Assembly: GCA_049324435.1 (NCBI GenBank)
Contig: JBMOOQ010000017.1
Span: forward strand, 15,106-79,105
From: Pseudorhodoplanes sp049324435
GTDB taxonomy: Bacteria > Pseudomonadota > Alphaproteobacteria > Rhizobiales > Xanthobacteraceae
Direction: 5' to 3'
Length of the DNA stretch: 64,000 nucleotides
Part shown: positions 35,368 through 44,587 of the stretch, in pieces
Layout: each line of letters opens with the position of its first letter
How positions within the stretch are numbered: position 1 is the first letter of the stretch
Translations under genes and position numbers: made by a program
Notes under the pieces: model-generated
What the model was told of the DNA's origin: nothing
Databases searched by the model: none
What the model saw: the letters and a program-made list of their open reading frames with translations, nothing else

Positions 35368-38007
35368 TCAGACGGGTGCAAGCGCGCGATTGACGATGTC
35401 GCTGACATCGGCCGACAGCGCCGAAGCCGAAGCGATCCGCCTCAGCGCAGCTTCCGCTTTGGTGCGCCGCACACTTTCAAGCGCCCGCCAGGAGCGGAAT
35501 GCGGTCGCGAGCCTCGCCGCGACCTGCGGATTCCTGGCGTCGAGCGTGAGGACCGCTTCCGCGACGAAATCGTATCCGGCACCGTCGGGCCGGTTGAACT
35601 GCGTGGCATTGCCGTGTGCGAACGAGCCGATCAGGGCGCGGACCCGGTTGGGGTTGTTCATCGAGAAAGCCGGATGCGCGGTCAGGGCGCGCACACGATC
35701 GAGAGTGCCGGCTTCGGGGATCATGGCCTGCAATCCGAGCCACTTGTCGATGATCAGCGGATCGCTTTCGTAGCGCTTGCCAAAGTCCTCCAGCGCCTCG
35801 GCCCGCTCCGGCCTGTCGTGCAGCGAAAGCGTTGCCAGCGCTGCCATCCGGTCAGTCATGTTGTTCGCTTGGCGGTACTGCGTCAGGGCGCGGGCGATGG
35901 CCGCGGCTTCGCCCGTCGCCGCGAGGAGGTCGAGCGCAGTGTTGCGCAATGCGCGACGTCCGGCGCTCGCAGCATCCGGGCTGTAGGGCTCGGTGGTTGT
36001 GAGACGGTCGTAGGTCTCCGTGAGCGGCGCTGCAAGTGCGTTGCCAATCGCGGAACGCAGATGCGCGCGCGCTTTGAAATTCGCGTCCGGATCGACGTTC
36101 CGGCCGACTTCGCGCGCGATATCGGCTTCCGTCGGCATGCCGAAGGACAAGGCCACGAAGGCAGGTTCCAGGCGCGCATCGGACAGGATTGCACCGAGCG
36201 CCGCAATAAGTCCTTCGTCCGAAACCGGCTGCTGTCCTGCACGAAGCAGATTCACGTTTCCAAGCAGCAATCGCGTTGCAAGTGTCTGCACCGCCTGCCA
36301 CCGATTGAAGGCATCGCTGTCACAGGCCGCCAGACGGCGCAGATCGTCTGCCGAAAGATTGGTGGTGAGTTTCACCGGCGCGGAAAAGTCCCGGTTGATC
36401 GAGAGCACAGGGCGCTCCGCGACGCCCTCAAAGACTATGGTTTGCGACGGTTCGGTCAGAGTGAGCACGTCACCGGCGGCCTTGCCCCCGACTGTCAGTG
36501 GCAGGTCCGCGCCATCGGCACCGACCAGCCCGAGCTTGAGCGGGATCACCATCGGATGTTTCACCGGCTGGCCCGGCGTAGGCGCGAGCGATTGCGACAA
36601 TTGCAGCCGGTAGGTCTTTGCGGCGGCATCATATTGTCCGTCCGCCATCACATCGGGAGTTCCGGCCTGCGAATACCAGCGCATGAATTGCGACAGATCG
36701 CGCCCGGAAACGTCGGCAAAGCAGCGCACGAATTGCTCGATGGTCGCGGCCTCGCCGTCGTGCCGTTGGAAATACAGGTCCATACCCTTGCGGAACGCTT
36801 CGCGCCCAAGCAGCACCCGCAACATGCGCACGACCTCTGCACCCTTTTCGTAGACGGTGGTCGTGTAGAAGTTGTTGATCTCGTGATAGAGCTCAGGCCG
36901 CACCGGATGGGCGAGGGGCCCCGCATCCTCCACGAATTGATGGGCCCGCAGATTGCGCACATCACCGATCCGCTCCACCGCGCGCGAGCGCATGTCGGCC
37001 GAAAATTCCTGGTCGCGATAGACGGTGAGTCCTTCCTTCAGGCAGAGCTGGAACCAGTCGCGGCAGGTGATGCGGTTGCCGGTCCAGTTGTGGAAATACT
37101 CGTGGGCGATAATGGCTTCGATTGCCGCGAAGTCGCCATCGACTGCAGTTTCGGGTGAGGCGAGAACATAGCGGTCATTGAAGACGTTCAGACCCTTGTT
37201 TTCCATCGCACCCATGTTGAAGTCGGACACCGCGACGATCATGAAGATATCGAGATCGTATTCGCGGCCGAAGGCTTCCTCGTCCCAGCGCATCGAGCGC
37301 TTCAGTGCATCCATGGCATAACCGCAGCGGTTCTCCTTGCCGGGCTCGACATAAATGCGCAGGGCGACCTTGCGCCCAGACATGGTGACGAACTCGTCCT
37401 CCACACAGGCGAGGTTGCCGCCGACCATCGCAAACAGGTAGGACGGCTTGGGGAAGGGGTCGTGCCAGACGGCGTAGTGCCGGCCCGCAGGCAGGTCCCC
37501 GCTTTCGATCAGATTGCCGTTGGCGAGCAGCACGGGCGCCTGCGCCTTGTCGGCCTCGATTCGCGTGGTGTAGACCGCCATCACATCGGGGCGGTCCGGG
37601 AAATAGGTGATGCGCCTGAAGCCTTCCGCCTCACATTGCGTGCAATAGGTGTTGCTCGACCGGTAGAGACCCATCAGCTGGGTATTCGCCGAAGGGTCGA
37701 CGATGGTCTCAACAGTCAGCGTAAACGGCCCTTGCGGCGGCTGGGCGATGGTGAGGCGATCGGGCGTGACGGCGAACGCTGCGTCTGGCAGCGGCTTTCC
37801 ATTCACAAACACTGCGGCCAGCGTCAAACCGTCGCCGTCGAGAATGAGCGGCGCGGGTGCTGCGTCCGGATTGGGACGCAGGCGCAACTCGGACTTCACG
37901 CGGCTTTCGGTGGGATGCAGCGACACGTCGAGCCGGACCTCGTCGACCAGCCAGTCTGGCGGGCGATAATCCTGAAGGCGGACGGGGCGGGCCTGCTCGG
38001 TGCGCAT
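35368..38007 (-). CDS. pepN: Aminopeptidase N
   Basis: The product has 879 aa, standard for bacterial M1 PepN. The substrate-binding GAMEN motif is in DFNMGAMENKGLNVFNDR and zinc is held by HEYFHNW plus the glutamate of LKEGLTVYRDQEF (about residues 298-325). It removes N-terminal residues from peptides in the cytoplasm. It is on the same strand as the PAS kinase 210 bases downstream. Confidence 0.95.
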   Translation of the reverse strand: MRTEQARPVRLQDYRPPDWLVDEVRLDVSLHPTESRVKSELRLRPNPDAAPAPLILDGDGLTLAAVFVNGKPLPDAAFAVTPDRLTIAQPPQGPFTLTVETIVDPSANTQLMGLYRSSNTYCTQCEAEGFRRITYFPDRPDVMAVYTTRIEADKAQAPVLLANGNLIESGDLPAGRHYAVWHDPFPKPSYLFAMVGGNLACVEDEFVTMSGRKVALRIYVEPGKENRCGYAMDALKRSMRWDEEAFGREYDLDIFMIVAVSDFNMGAMENKGLNVFNDRYVLASPETAVDGDFAAIEAIIAHEYFHNWTGNRITCRDWFQLCLKEGLTVYRDQEFSADMRSRAVERIGDVRNLRAHQFVEDAGPLAHPVRPELYHEINNFYTTTVYEKGAEVVRMLRVLLGREAFRKGMDLYFQRHDGEAATIEQFVRCFADVSGRDLSQFMRWYSQAGTPDVMADGQYDAAAKTYRLQLSQSLAPTPGQPVKHPMVIPLKLGLVGADGADLPLTVGGKAAGDVLTLTEPSQTIVFEGVAERPVLSINRDFSAPVKLTTNLSADDLRRLAACDSDAFNRWQAVQTLATRLLLGNVNLLRAGQQPVSDEGLIAALGAILSDARLEPAFVALSFGMPTEADIAREVGRNVDPDANFKARAHLRSAIGNALAAPLTETYDRLTTTEPYSPDAASAGRRALRNTALDLLAATGEAAAIARALTQYRQANNMTDRMAALATLSLHDRPERAEALEDFGKRYESDPLIIDKWLGLQAMIPEAGTLDRVRALTAHPAFSMNNPNRVRALIGSFAHGNATQFNRPDGAGYDFVAEAVLTLDARNPQVAARLATAFRSWRALESVRRTKAEAALRRIASASALSADVSDIVNRALAPV

Positions 38008-38146
38008 GGGCGGAAGACTTCCTTCGATCAGGTGAAAATCGGTCGGGCTTTTATCTACCAGCTCGTGACCTCCATATCCGGATTTTCTGTGACCTGATAG
38101 AACGGCGCCAGCCGGCGGTCAGCCGGACAAAAAACGGGAGGACTCC

Positions 38147-39112
38147 ATGCCGAAGATCTGGTCGGCGCTGCTTGCAGCGGCCGCTGTCACCCTTGCATCG
38201 TCTGCCGTGTCCGCGCAGCAGGGCTATCCGAGCCAGCTGGTGCGGATCGTCGTGCCATTCTCCGCCGGCAGTGCGACCGACCTGCTCGCGCGCGCGGTGG
38301 CCGATAAGCTCGGCGAGAAGTGGAAACAGCAGGTCATCGTGGAAAACCGGCCGGGCATCGCCGGTACTGCGGCGGTCGCCAAGAGCCCGGCGGACGGTTA
38401 CACGCTGATGCTGACATCCAATGGCCACACCGTTGCAGGCGTCCTCAACAAGGCGCTGCCGTTCGATCCGGTGAAGGATTTTGCCGGCATCACCCCGGTC
38501 GCCTCGGTGCCGCTGGTGCTGATCGTCAATCCCGAACTGCCGGCGAAGACGCTGAAGGAGTTCATCGATCTCGCGAAGTCTAAGCCCGGCACTTTGAATT
38601 TCGCGTCTCCTGGCCTTGGCTCCACGACCTTCATAGCCGGTGCGCTGTTCAAGGACGCCGCGAAGCTCGATCTCGTGCATGTGCCCTACAAGGGGGCGCC
38701 GGAAGCCAATATGAGCGTGGTGCGCGGCGACTCGCAGATGTATTTCACGCCAGCCAGCACCGCAGTCGAACTCGTGCAATCCGGCAAGGTGCGTGCGCTG
38801 GGCGTCGCCACCGCCAAGCGCGTCGAAGCGATGCCGGATGTGCCGACCATAAGCGAGGCCGGGCTGCCCGGTTTCGCCTACGAGTCCTGGTTCGGCCTGA
38901 TGGCACCGGCCGGCACCCCCGCCGCGATCATCGAGAAGGTCAACAAGGACGTCATCGAGGCGCTGCAGGACAAGGCGCTGCAGGAGCGTATGGCCAAGCA
39001 GGGCGGGGTGGTGGTTGTGACATCGACGCCCAAGCAGTTCGATGAGACCATCAAGTCGGACACCGCGCGCTATACTAAGATCTTCCAGGATGCAGGCTTG
39101 GCCGCGAAGTAG
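38147..39112 (+). CDS. Tripartite tricarboxylate receptor (TctC/Bug family)
   Basis: The product has 321 aa. The signal peptide ends near SAVSAQQ; Bug-family hallmarks follow: RIVVPFSAGSATDLLARAVA, VIVENRPGIAGTAAVAKSPA, and LDLVHVPYKGAPEANMSVVR. It binds a small carboxylate in the periplasm. No TctA/TctB membrane genes are adjacent, so it is an orphan receptor, as most Bug proteins are. GGGAGG precedes the start and a strong terminator follows. Confidence 0.92.
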   Translation: MPKIWSALLAAAAVTLASSAVSAQQGYPSQLVRIVVPFSAGSATDLLARAVADKLGEKWKQQVIVENRPGIAGTAAVAKSPADGYTLMLTSNGHTVAGVLNKALPFDPVKDFAGITPVASVPLVLIVNPELPAKTLKEFIDLAKSKPGTLNFASPGLGSTTFIAGALFKDAAKLDLVHVPYKGAPEANMSVVRGDSQMYFTPASTAVELVQSGKVRALGVATAKRVEAMPDVPTISEAGLPGFAYESWFGLMAPAGTPAAIIEKVNKDVIEALQDKALQERMAKQGGVVVVTSTPKQFDETIKSDTARYTKIFQDAGLAAK

Positions 39113-39137
39113 GCGATACCCGATCCACCTATCACAG

Positions 39138-39165
39138 GCCGGCCCGTTCAAGGGCCGGCTTTTTC
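39138..39165 (+). terminator. Rho-independent terminator after the Bug receptor
   Basis: A perfect 8-bp GC stem GCCGGCCC / GGGCCGGC with loop GTTCAA is followed by TTTTTC. It isolates the receptor gene from vapBC. Confidence 0.88.
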
Positions 39166-39190
39166 TTTGAAACGGCCAGCGTTCGTCACA

Positions 39191-39219
39191 TTGAAAATGG
39201 CATCAGATGATACTAATTT
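39191..39219 (+). promoter_or_regulatory. Candidate vapBC promoter
   Basis: TTGAAA and TAATTT are separated by 17 bases, in the only AT-rich stretch between the terminator and vapB. The box ends 29 bases before the vapB ATG, so the transcript leader would be short. VapB-VapC complexes normally bind here to repress the operon; no clear operator palindrome is resolved. Confidence 0.45.
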
Positions 39220-39248
39220 TGATGCGCAACTGACCATGAGATCGATCC

Positions 39249-39452
39249 ATGCGCACAACGATCGCGCTCGACGACGGGTTGCTCGCAGAGGCCGAGGCTT
39301 ATACCGGCATCAAGGAAAAGCCCGCCCTGGTGCGGGAAGCGCTGAAGGCGCTGATCGAGCGCGAGAGCGCGCGGCGCCTGGCGCGGCTCGGCGGCAGCGA
39401 GCCGGATCTGCGGCCAATTCCGCGGCGACGGGGTGACGCGGGGCGTCCGTGA
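39249..39452 (+). CDS. vapB: Type II antitoxin, VapB-like (DUF2191)
   Basis: The product has 67 aa. MRTTIALDDGLLAEAEAYTG is the ribbon-helix-helix N-terminus, with LVREALKALIERESARRLARLGG completing the second helix and the toxin-binding tail. The C-terminus is Pro/Arg rich. It neutralises the VapC nuclease and autoregulates the operon. Its stop overlaps the vapC GTG start (GTGA). Confidence 0.85.
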   Translation: MRTTIALDDGLLAEAEAYTGIKEKPALVREALKALIERESARRLARLGGSEPDLRPIPRRRGDAGRP

Positions 39453-39838
39453 TTCTGGTCGATACGTCCGTCTGGATCGACCATTTGCGATCCGGTGACG
39501 CCGCGCTGGCCCGTCTGCTCGAGGCACAGCGGGTGCTTGGCCACCGGTTCATTCTCGGCGAACTTGCGCTTGGCGCCTTGCGCGCGCGTGCGACGGTGCT
39601 GCGCGATCTTGCGCATTTGCCGCAGGTCGAAACCGCGCGCGACGAGGAAGTCATGCACCTTATCGAGAAGGAGCGGCTGTATGGCCGCGGTATCGGCTAT
39701 ATCGATGCCCATCTTCTTGCGTCGCTCAGGCTCACGCCGGGGTCTGCATTGTGGACGCGCGATGCGCGATTACATAGGGTCGCAAGCGATATGAAACTGG
39801 CAGCAGCGCAGCCGCGACAATGCAAGACAGTACGGTGA
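39449..39838 (+). CDS. vapC: Type II toxin, VapC-like PIN-domain ribonuclease
   Basis: The product has 129 aa and a GTG start. PIN-domain acidic residues are visible: Asp5 in ILVDTSVWIDHL, Glu in FILGELALGALR, Asp in GYIDAHLLAS and Asp in LWTRDARL. VapC proteins cut tRNA or rRNA. The catalytic set looks complete, so the toxin is probably active. Its 3' end overlaps the dusA gene. Confidence 0.87.
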   Translation: MILVDTSVWIDHLRSGDAALARLLEAQRVLGHRFILGELALGALRARATVLRDLAHLPQVETARDEEVMHLIEKERLYGRGIGYIDAHLLASLRLTPGSALWTRDARLHRVASDMKLAAAQPRQCKTVR

Positions 39839-40839
39839 CAGCCACCAGCCGTAGATTCTCCATTGCGCCCATGATGGACTGGACCGACCGGCATTGCCGC
39901 GTCTTCCATCGGCTGCTGACGCGCCATGCGCTGCTTTACAGCGAGATGATCACCACCGGTGCGGTGCTGCATGGCGACCGCAAGCGGCTCTTGCGCTTCG
40001 ACCCCTCAGAGCATCCGGTGGCGCTGCAGCTCGGCGGGTCCGATCCGCGCGAACTCGCCGAGAGCGCCCGGATCGCAGAGGATTTCGGTTACGACGAGAT
40101 CAACCTGAATGTCGGCTGTCCGTCCGACCGGGTGCAGGACGGCCGTTTCGGCGCCTGCCTGATGGCGGAGCCGCGGCTCGTGGGCGACTGTGTCGCGGCG
40201 ATGAAACAGGCCGTCCGCGTTCCGGTCACCGTGAAATGCCGGATCGGGATCGACGACCAGGATCCGGAAGTGGCGCTCGATGCGCTGGTCGCCTCGGTCA
40301 AAGCGGCCGGCGTGGATGCGTTGATCGTGCATGCGCGCAAGGCCTGGCTGCAGGGTCTGTCGCCGCGTGAGAACCGCGATATTCCGCCGCTCGATTACGG
40401 CCGCGTGTACCGGCTCAAGGCCGCAAATCCCGGCCTCCACATTTCCATCAATGGCGGCATCGGTTCGATCGAGGCCGCCTGCGAGCACCTTGCGCATGTC
40501 GACGGCGTGATGATGGGCCGCGCCGCCTATCAGGAGCCGTGGCGCCTGCTTGCGGCCGACGCCGCCGTGTTCGGCGGGCAGCCGGCCTTCGGCAATCCGA
40601 AGCAGGCGCTTGAAGCCTTCTTCCCCTATGTCGAGCGCGAGCTTGCCCATGGCACACGGCTGCACGCGATGACGCGGCACGTGCTCGGCCTGTTCCGCAG
40701 CGTGCCCGGCGCACGCGCCTTCCGCCGCCATATTGCCGTCCATGCCGTGAAGCCCGATGCCGGCATAGCTGTTCTGCGCGATGCCCTCGCGCTTGTGGTG
40801 GACAGCGGCACGCCGATGGCGCACACCGCGGCAGCCTGA
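39820..40839 (+). CDS. dusA: tRNA-dihydrouridine synthase A
   Basis: The product has 339 aa. FMN-barrel motifs: FSIAPMMDWTDRHCRVFHRL at the start, then INLNVGCPSDRVQDGRFGAC with the active cysteine of the GCPS segment, VTVKCRIGID, and VHARKAWLQGLSPRENR, a DusA signature. It reduces U20/U20a in the tRNA D-loop. The ATG at 39820 overlaps vapC by 19 bases; an in-frame GTG at 39835 would overlap by exactly 4 (GTGA). Either way translation is coupled to the toxin gene. Confidence 0.93.
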   Translation: MQDSTVTATSRRFSIAPMMDWTDRHCRVFHRLLTRHALLYSEMITTGAVLHGDRKRLLRFDPSEHPVALQLGGSDPRELAESARIAEDFGYDEINLNVGCPSDRVQDGRFGACLMAEPRLVGDCVAAMKQAVRVPVTVKCRIGIDDQDPEVALDALVASVKAAGVDALIVHARKAWLQGLSPRENRDIPPLDYGRVYRLKAANPGLHISINGGIGSIEAACEHLAHVDGVMMGRAAYQEPWRLLAADAAVFGGQPAFGNPKQALEAFFPYVERELAHGTRLHAMTRHVLGLFRSVPGARAFRRHIAVHAVKPDAGIAVLRDALALVVDSGTPMAHTAAA

Positions 40840-40885
40840 CGCCGGCACGACCTCTCGCGCCCGGCACTCCTCCCAGGAGCTTGCG

Positions 40886-41716
40886 ATGTTCGGCATCCCG
40901 GCCGGCGAGCTTGCCTTGCTGGCACTTGCCATCGTGACCGGCGGCGTCCTGACCGGCCTTCTGGCCGGGCTGTTCGGCGTGGGCGGCGGGGCGATCATCG
41001 TGCCGGTGCTGTACGAGATTTTCCGCATCCTCGGCGTGTCGGAAGACATACGGGTCCAGCTTTGCGTCGGCACCTCGCTCGCCATTATCATCCCGACCTC
41101 GATCCGCTCCTATCTCGCGCATCGCGCGCGCGGAACGCTGCCAGCGGGCGTGCTGAGGAACTGGATCGTCCCAGTTTCCGCCGGCGTCATCCTGGGCGGA
41201 GCGATTGCGGCATTCGCCCCGGCTGCGGTGTTCAAAGGCTTTTTCGCGGTGATGGCGTTTCTGCTCGGCGCCAAATTCCTGTTTGCGCAGGAGCGCTGGC
41301 GGCTCGGTGATACGCTGCCCGGCCGCGCGCTGATGACGCTCTATGGGCTTTTCATTGGCTTTTATTCCGCGATGATGGGGGTGGGCGGCGGCGCGGTATC
41401 GACGCTGATCCTCAGCCTTTACGGACAGCCGATTCATGCCGCGGTCGGCATTTCGGCGGGTGTCGGCGTGATCATCTCGCTGATCGGAACGCTCGGCTTT
41501 ATCGCTGCCGGGCTGCCTTATCAGGCGCTGATGCCGCCCCTGTCTGTCGGCTACGTGTCGCTGCTGGGCGTCGCACTGATGGCGCCGGTCAGCGCGCTGG
41601 TCGCGCCGTATGGCGCGCGCATCGCGCATGCCTTGTCGCGCCGCAAGCTGGAACTGGCCTTCGGTGTGTTCCTTTGGATCATATCGGTCCGGTTCATCCT
41701 GAGCCTGCTGATTTAG
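40886..41716 (+). CDS. TauE/SafE family sulfite/anion exporter
   Basis: The product has 276 aa with about 8 membrane segments arranged as two repeats, each with a GVGGG motif (LLAGLFGVGGGAIIVPVL and FYSAMMGVGGGAVSTLIL). This family exports sulfite or organosulfonates; the true substrate here is unknown. AGGAG lies just before the ATG at 40886. It may be transcribed from dusA (46-base gap). Confidence 0.88.
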   Translation: MFGIPAGELALLALAIVTGGVLTGLLAGLFGVGGGAIIVPVLYEIFRILGVSEDIRVQLCVGTSLAIIIPTSIRSYLAHRARGTLPAGVLRNWIVPVSAGVILGGAIAAFAPAAVFKGFFAVMAFLLGAKFLFAQERWRLGDTLPGRALMTLYGLFIGFYSAMMGVGGGAVSTLILSLYGQPIHAAVGISAGVGVIISLIGTLGFIAAGLPYQALMPPLSVGYVSLLGVALMAPVSALVAPYGARIAHALSRRKLELAFGVFLWIISVRFILSLLI

Positions 41717-41753
41717 ACCGGGCCTCGGCATCCGGCGATACGTTGGCTGCAAC

Positions 41754-42461
41754 TCAAGGATAGCCGCGCATGATCAGCTTGTCGCCGCGAACTTCCCAGC
41801 TTTCCAGCCGGTTCAGGAAGCTCATGCCGAGCAGGCTCGTGCGCAATTGTCCGGGCTGCGCGATCAGCGCCGGTACCGACCGTTCGACCAGTCCGCCGAC
41901 ACTGACGCTATCGAGCGTCACGGCTGCCGCGCGGGTCTTGCCGTTCGCGGTATCGACGGTGACGCTGTAGCTCAGAACTTCGAGAGGCAGGCCCGCGGCC
42001 TTCGCGGCTTCCTGCGTCAGCACGACGGCGCTGGCGCCGGTGTCGAGGATCATCGGCACCTTTCCGCCGTTGACGGTTGTCGAAACGTCGAACGACCCGC
42101 CGCGTCCGCGCGCGATCTCGACGATGCGCCCGCGTGTCGCCGCGCGGCCCGGCACCATCTCCGCCATCAGCCGCTCATAGACGCCGCGCAATTCGAAGCG
42201 GTATGTGTAGCCAAGCGCGAGTGACAGGCCGATCACGATCCAGATCAGGACGATCTGGATTGCCTTGCCGATACTTTCGCGAAACACCACGAGCGCGCTG
42301 CCGCCCAGGGCGACGAGCCAGATCAGCTTGAATGACAGACTCGCAAAGTCGTCCGTGCTCATCCCTGCCACGGTGCCCTGATCGTGCCGCATGAACAGCA
42401 CGACGAGCGACAGCACGATGGCCGTCATCAGCAACCAGAACAGCACCGGGCTACGCACCAC
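41754..42461 (-). CDS. Membrane-anchored retropepsin-like aspartic protease (TIGR02281)
   Basis: The product has 235 aa from a GTG at 42461 or 42458. Three hydrophobic segments occupy the N-terminal half. The C-terminal clan AA domain carries the active-site motif PMILDTGASAVVLT, then VDTANGKTRAAAVTLDSVSV and SLLGMSFLNRLESWEVRG, all typical of TIGR02281. A single-domain retropepsin works as a dimer. The start is 2 bases after the DUF1289 stop, so the two are coupled. Confidence 0.85.
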   Translation of the reverse strand: MVRSPVLFWLLMTAIVLSLVVLFMRHDQGTVAGMSTDDFASLSFKLIWLVALGGSALVVFRESIGKAIQIVLIWIVIGLSLALGYTYRFELRGVYERLMAEMVPGRAATRGRIVEIARGRGGSFDVSTTVNGGKVPMILDTGASAVVLTQEAAKAAGLPLEVLSYSVTVDTANGKTRAAAVTLDSVSVGGLVERSVPALIAQPGQLRTSLLGMSFLNRLESWEVRGDKLIMRGYP

Positions 42462-42463
42462 GC

Positions 42464-42712
42464 TCAATCCTTCAGATCCGGTCCTGCAGCGGCAGGGCCC
42501 GGCGCGGTCATGGCCGCGATTCGACCCGGCAACAATGCCATGATGCGCCGGCGTTCGCTCCCGGACATAGCGCCCCAGCCGGCGATTTCGTCGATCGTGC
42601 GGCCACAGCCGCGGCACAGCCTTGTGCCGGGTTCGAGCACGCAGATCTTGAGGCAAGGGGTTTCGATCAAGGCGCGGATCGCAAAATATCTGGCAGCGGT
42701 CCGTCGCAACAT
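42464..42712 (-). CDS. DUF1289 cysteine-motif protein
   Basis: The product has 82 aa. The DUF1289 signature is complete: TPCLKICVLEPGTRLCRGCG supplies four cysteines (CxxxC and CxxC), followed by TIDEIAGWGAMS. This small domain is predicted to bind a metal or Fe-S centre; function unknown. It lies between a sensor kinase and the retropepsin gene, all on the minus strand with gaps of 32 and 2 bases. Confidence 0.88.
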   Translation of the reverse strand: MLRRTAARYFAIRALIETPCLKICVLEPGTRLCRGCGRTIDEIAGWGAMSGSERRRIMALLPGRIAAMTAPGPAAAGPDLKD

Positions 42713-42744
42713 AGGCGCGGCGCAAGGAAAGGCAATGCGGCGCG

Positions 42745-44319
42745 CTATACGCCTGCGCGGCCCGAGGCTGGTTGCGCAGAACCGCTTTCTCGCTTCTCGG
42801 CCGACAGGGCCGCGTCTCTCGGCTGAAGCGCCGGAGCCGGCTCCGCGAGCGGCGCCAGCGCCGCCATGACCCGCTCCGGCGGCAACGCCACAATGACCTC
42901 GGTGCCGACGCGCAGCTTCGATTTCAGGGTGAAGGTGCCGCCATGCAGGTCGACCAGGCTCTTGGCGATCGGCAACCCGAGGCCGGCGCCTTGCTCGGCG
43001 GACTTGATGGCATTCGACCCTTGCCCGAACGATGCCAGCACAACAGGGATCTCGTCCTCGGGAATGCCGGGGCCGGTATCCTTGACGCTGAAATATTGTC
43101 CGCCCGACGCGGTCCAGCCAGCCTTAATCCAGATCTCGCCGCCCTGCGGGGTGAATTTCACCGCATTGGAGAGAAGGTTAAGTGCGATCTGACGCAAGGC
43201 GCGTTCGTCCGCCCAAACCCGCGGCAGGTCCGGCTCGAAAACCTCATGAATGGTGATGCCGCGATTCCTCGCACGCAGCCTCACGAGATGATGGCAATCC
43301 TGAACCACGAAGACGAGGGACACCGCTTCTTCGTTCAGTTCATAGCGGCCCGCCTCGATGCGCGACAAATCGAGGATCTCGTTGATAAGGCCAAGCAGAT
43401 GCTGGCCCGAGTCATGAATGTCGTTGGAATAATCCTTATAGGCCGGGACGGTATGTGGTCCGAAAATCTCGTTCTTCATCACTTCGGAGAAGCCGAGAAT
43501 GGCATTGAGCGGCGTCCGCAACTCATGACTCATCTGCGCGAGGAACCGCGACTTGGAAATGTTTGCGGCCTCAGCGCGATGGCGCGCTTCGTCGGAGATG
43601 GTCTTGGCCTGTTCGAGTTCGCCGATCAGCATGTCCTTTTCGGCGCGGGCCTGCAGCGTCTGCAGTGCGGATGAATAAAGCCGATGTGCGAGCAGCAGGA
43701 AGTAGCCCTGCGCGGTGACGGCCATGGTGGCCAGGATATAGTCGTGCAGGTTGGCCTTGAGCGCAAAGCTGATCGCGACGGCGGTGGTCACCGGGACGGT
43801 CGCAACGAACACCGCGATCGGGAGCGAGAAGGCGAGCATGCTGGCGACCGCCACCACCAGCAGCATCACAAACAGCATGAAGGTGCCGGTATTTTCCGAG
43901 ACCCCGACCGGCTGCACCAGATTGAACATCCAGGCAAGGCCGAAGAACAGATCGAGCATGATGAAGCGGAGCCGCCAGGCTCTGACGTTCACCTCGAACG
44001 GAGGGGTCGCAAGAAATCGTCTGCACTTCGTGATCATCACGGCGTGGATCAGAAGGACGCCCGCCGTCCAGATGCCGGCGGCCGCCGCGCCGGTCCACAG
44101 GCTGGAGAGAAAGCCCACGGTTGCAACCAGCAGAAGAACGACCAGAGACGCCGAGAGGCGGTTCTGGGCGAACATCCGCAGCAATTCGTAGTCGAAGGCC
44201 GGGCTGGTGCCGCTGGTCGAGGTGAGGCGGTCCCGCGCGTCCCGGACCCGCTGCGTCGCCGCACGCCGCCGCTTAGCGGCGGCTTCCTCGCGTGCGTCGC
44301 TGGCGTTACTCTTGGTCAT
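42745..44319 (-). CDS. Membrane sensor histidine kinase, PleC/PdhS-like
   Basis: The product has 524 aa. A basic Ala-rich N-terminus is followed by about six hydrophobic segments (residues 57-215), a coiled coil, then the H-box FLAQMSHELRTPLNAILGFS. YKDYSNDIHDSGQHLLGLIN repeats the DivK-kinase signature seen in the kinase at 32851. ATPase motifs are NLLSNAVKFT, DTGPGIPEDE and GAGLGLPIAKSLVDLHGG. There is no PAS domain and no adjacent regulator. Confidence 0.86.
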   Translation of the reverse strand: MTKSNASDAREEAAAKRRRAATQRVRDARDRLTSTSGTSPAFDYELLRMFAQNRLSASLVVLLLVATVGFLSSLWTGAAAAGIWTAGVLLIHAVMITKCRRFLATPPFEVNVRAWRLRFIMLDLFFGLAWMFNLVQPVGVSENTGTFMLFVMLLVVAVASMLAFSLPIAVFVATVPVTTAVAISFALKANLHDYILATMAVTAQGYFLLLAHRLYSSALQTLQARAEKDMLIGELEQAKTISDEARHRAEAANISKSRFLAQMSHELRTPLNAILGFSEVMKNEIFGPHTVPAYKDYSNDIHDSGQHLLGLINEILDLSRIEAGRYELNEEAVSLVFVVQDCHHLVRLRARNRGITIHEVFEPDLPRVWADERALRQIALNLLSNAVKFTPQGGEIWIKAGWTASGGQYFSVKDTGPGIPEDEIPVVLASFGQGSNAIKSAEQGAGLGLPIAKSLVDLHGGTFTLKSKLRVGTEVIVALPPERVMAALAPLAEPAPALQPRDAALSAEKRESGSAQPASGRAGV

Positions 44320-44587
44320 ACGCGGTCTTCACTGGCTTCCGGGACAATAAATACTAGCGTTCCAAATCCGAAATTCGGCTTAACCCGGGACGTCCCGGAC
44401 GCGAATTTCAAAGATGGGGGACGCCATCAACGCGTTGGTTTCAATAATAATCTGGTTCAGAAATTCCCTGACGGAGGGAGCCGGTGCCGCGGCAGGGGAT
44501 TGGTGAACCGCCGCTGGCCAAAGTCACCCAAAAATCTTAAGGGCAACCTTAATCGGGTCCGGAATCCGAACGACGCGGAGGCAGGTG

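Noticed and set aside
35254..37158. 634-codon plus-strand frame opposite pepN
   Set aside because: Arg-rich shadow frame; pepN has zinc-binding and GAMEN motifs on the other strand.
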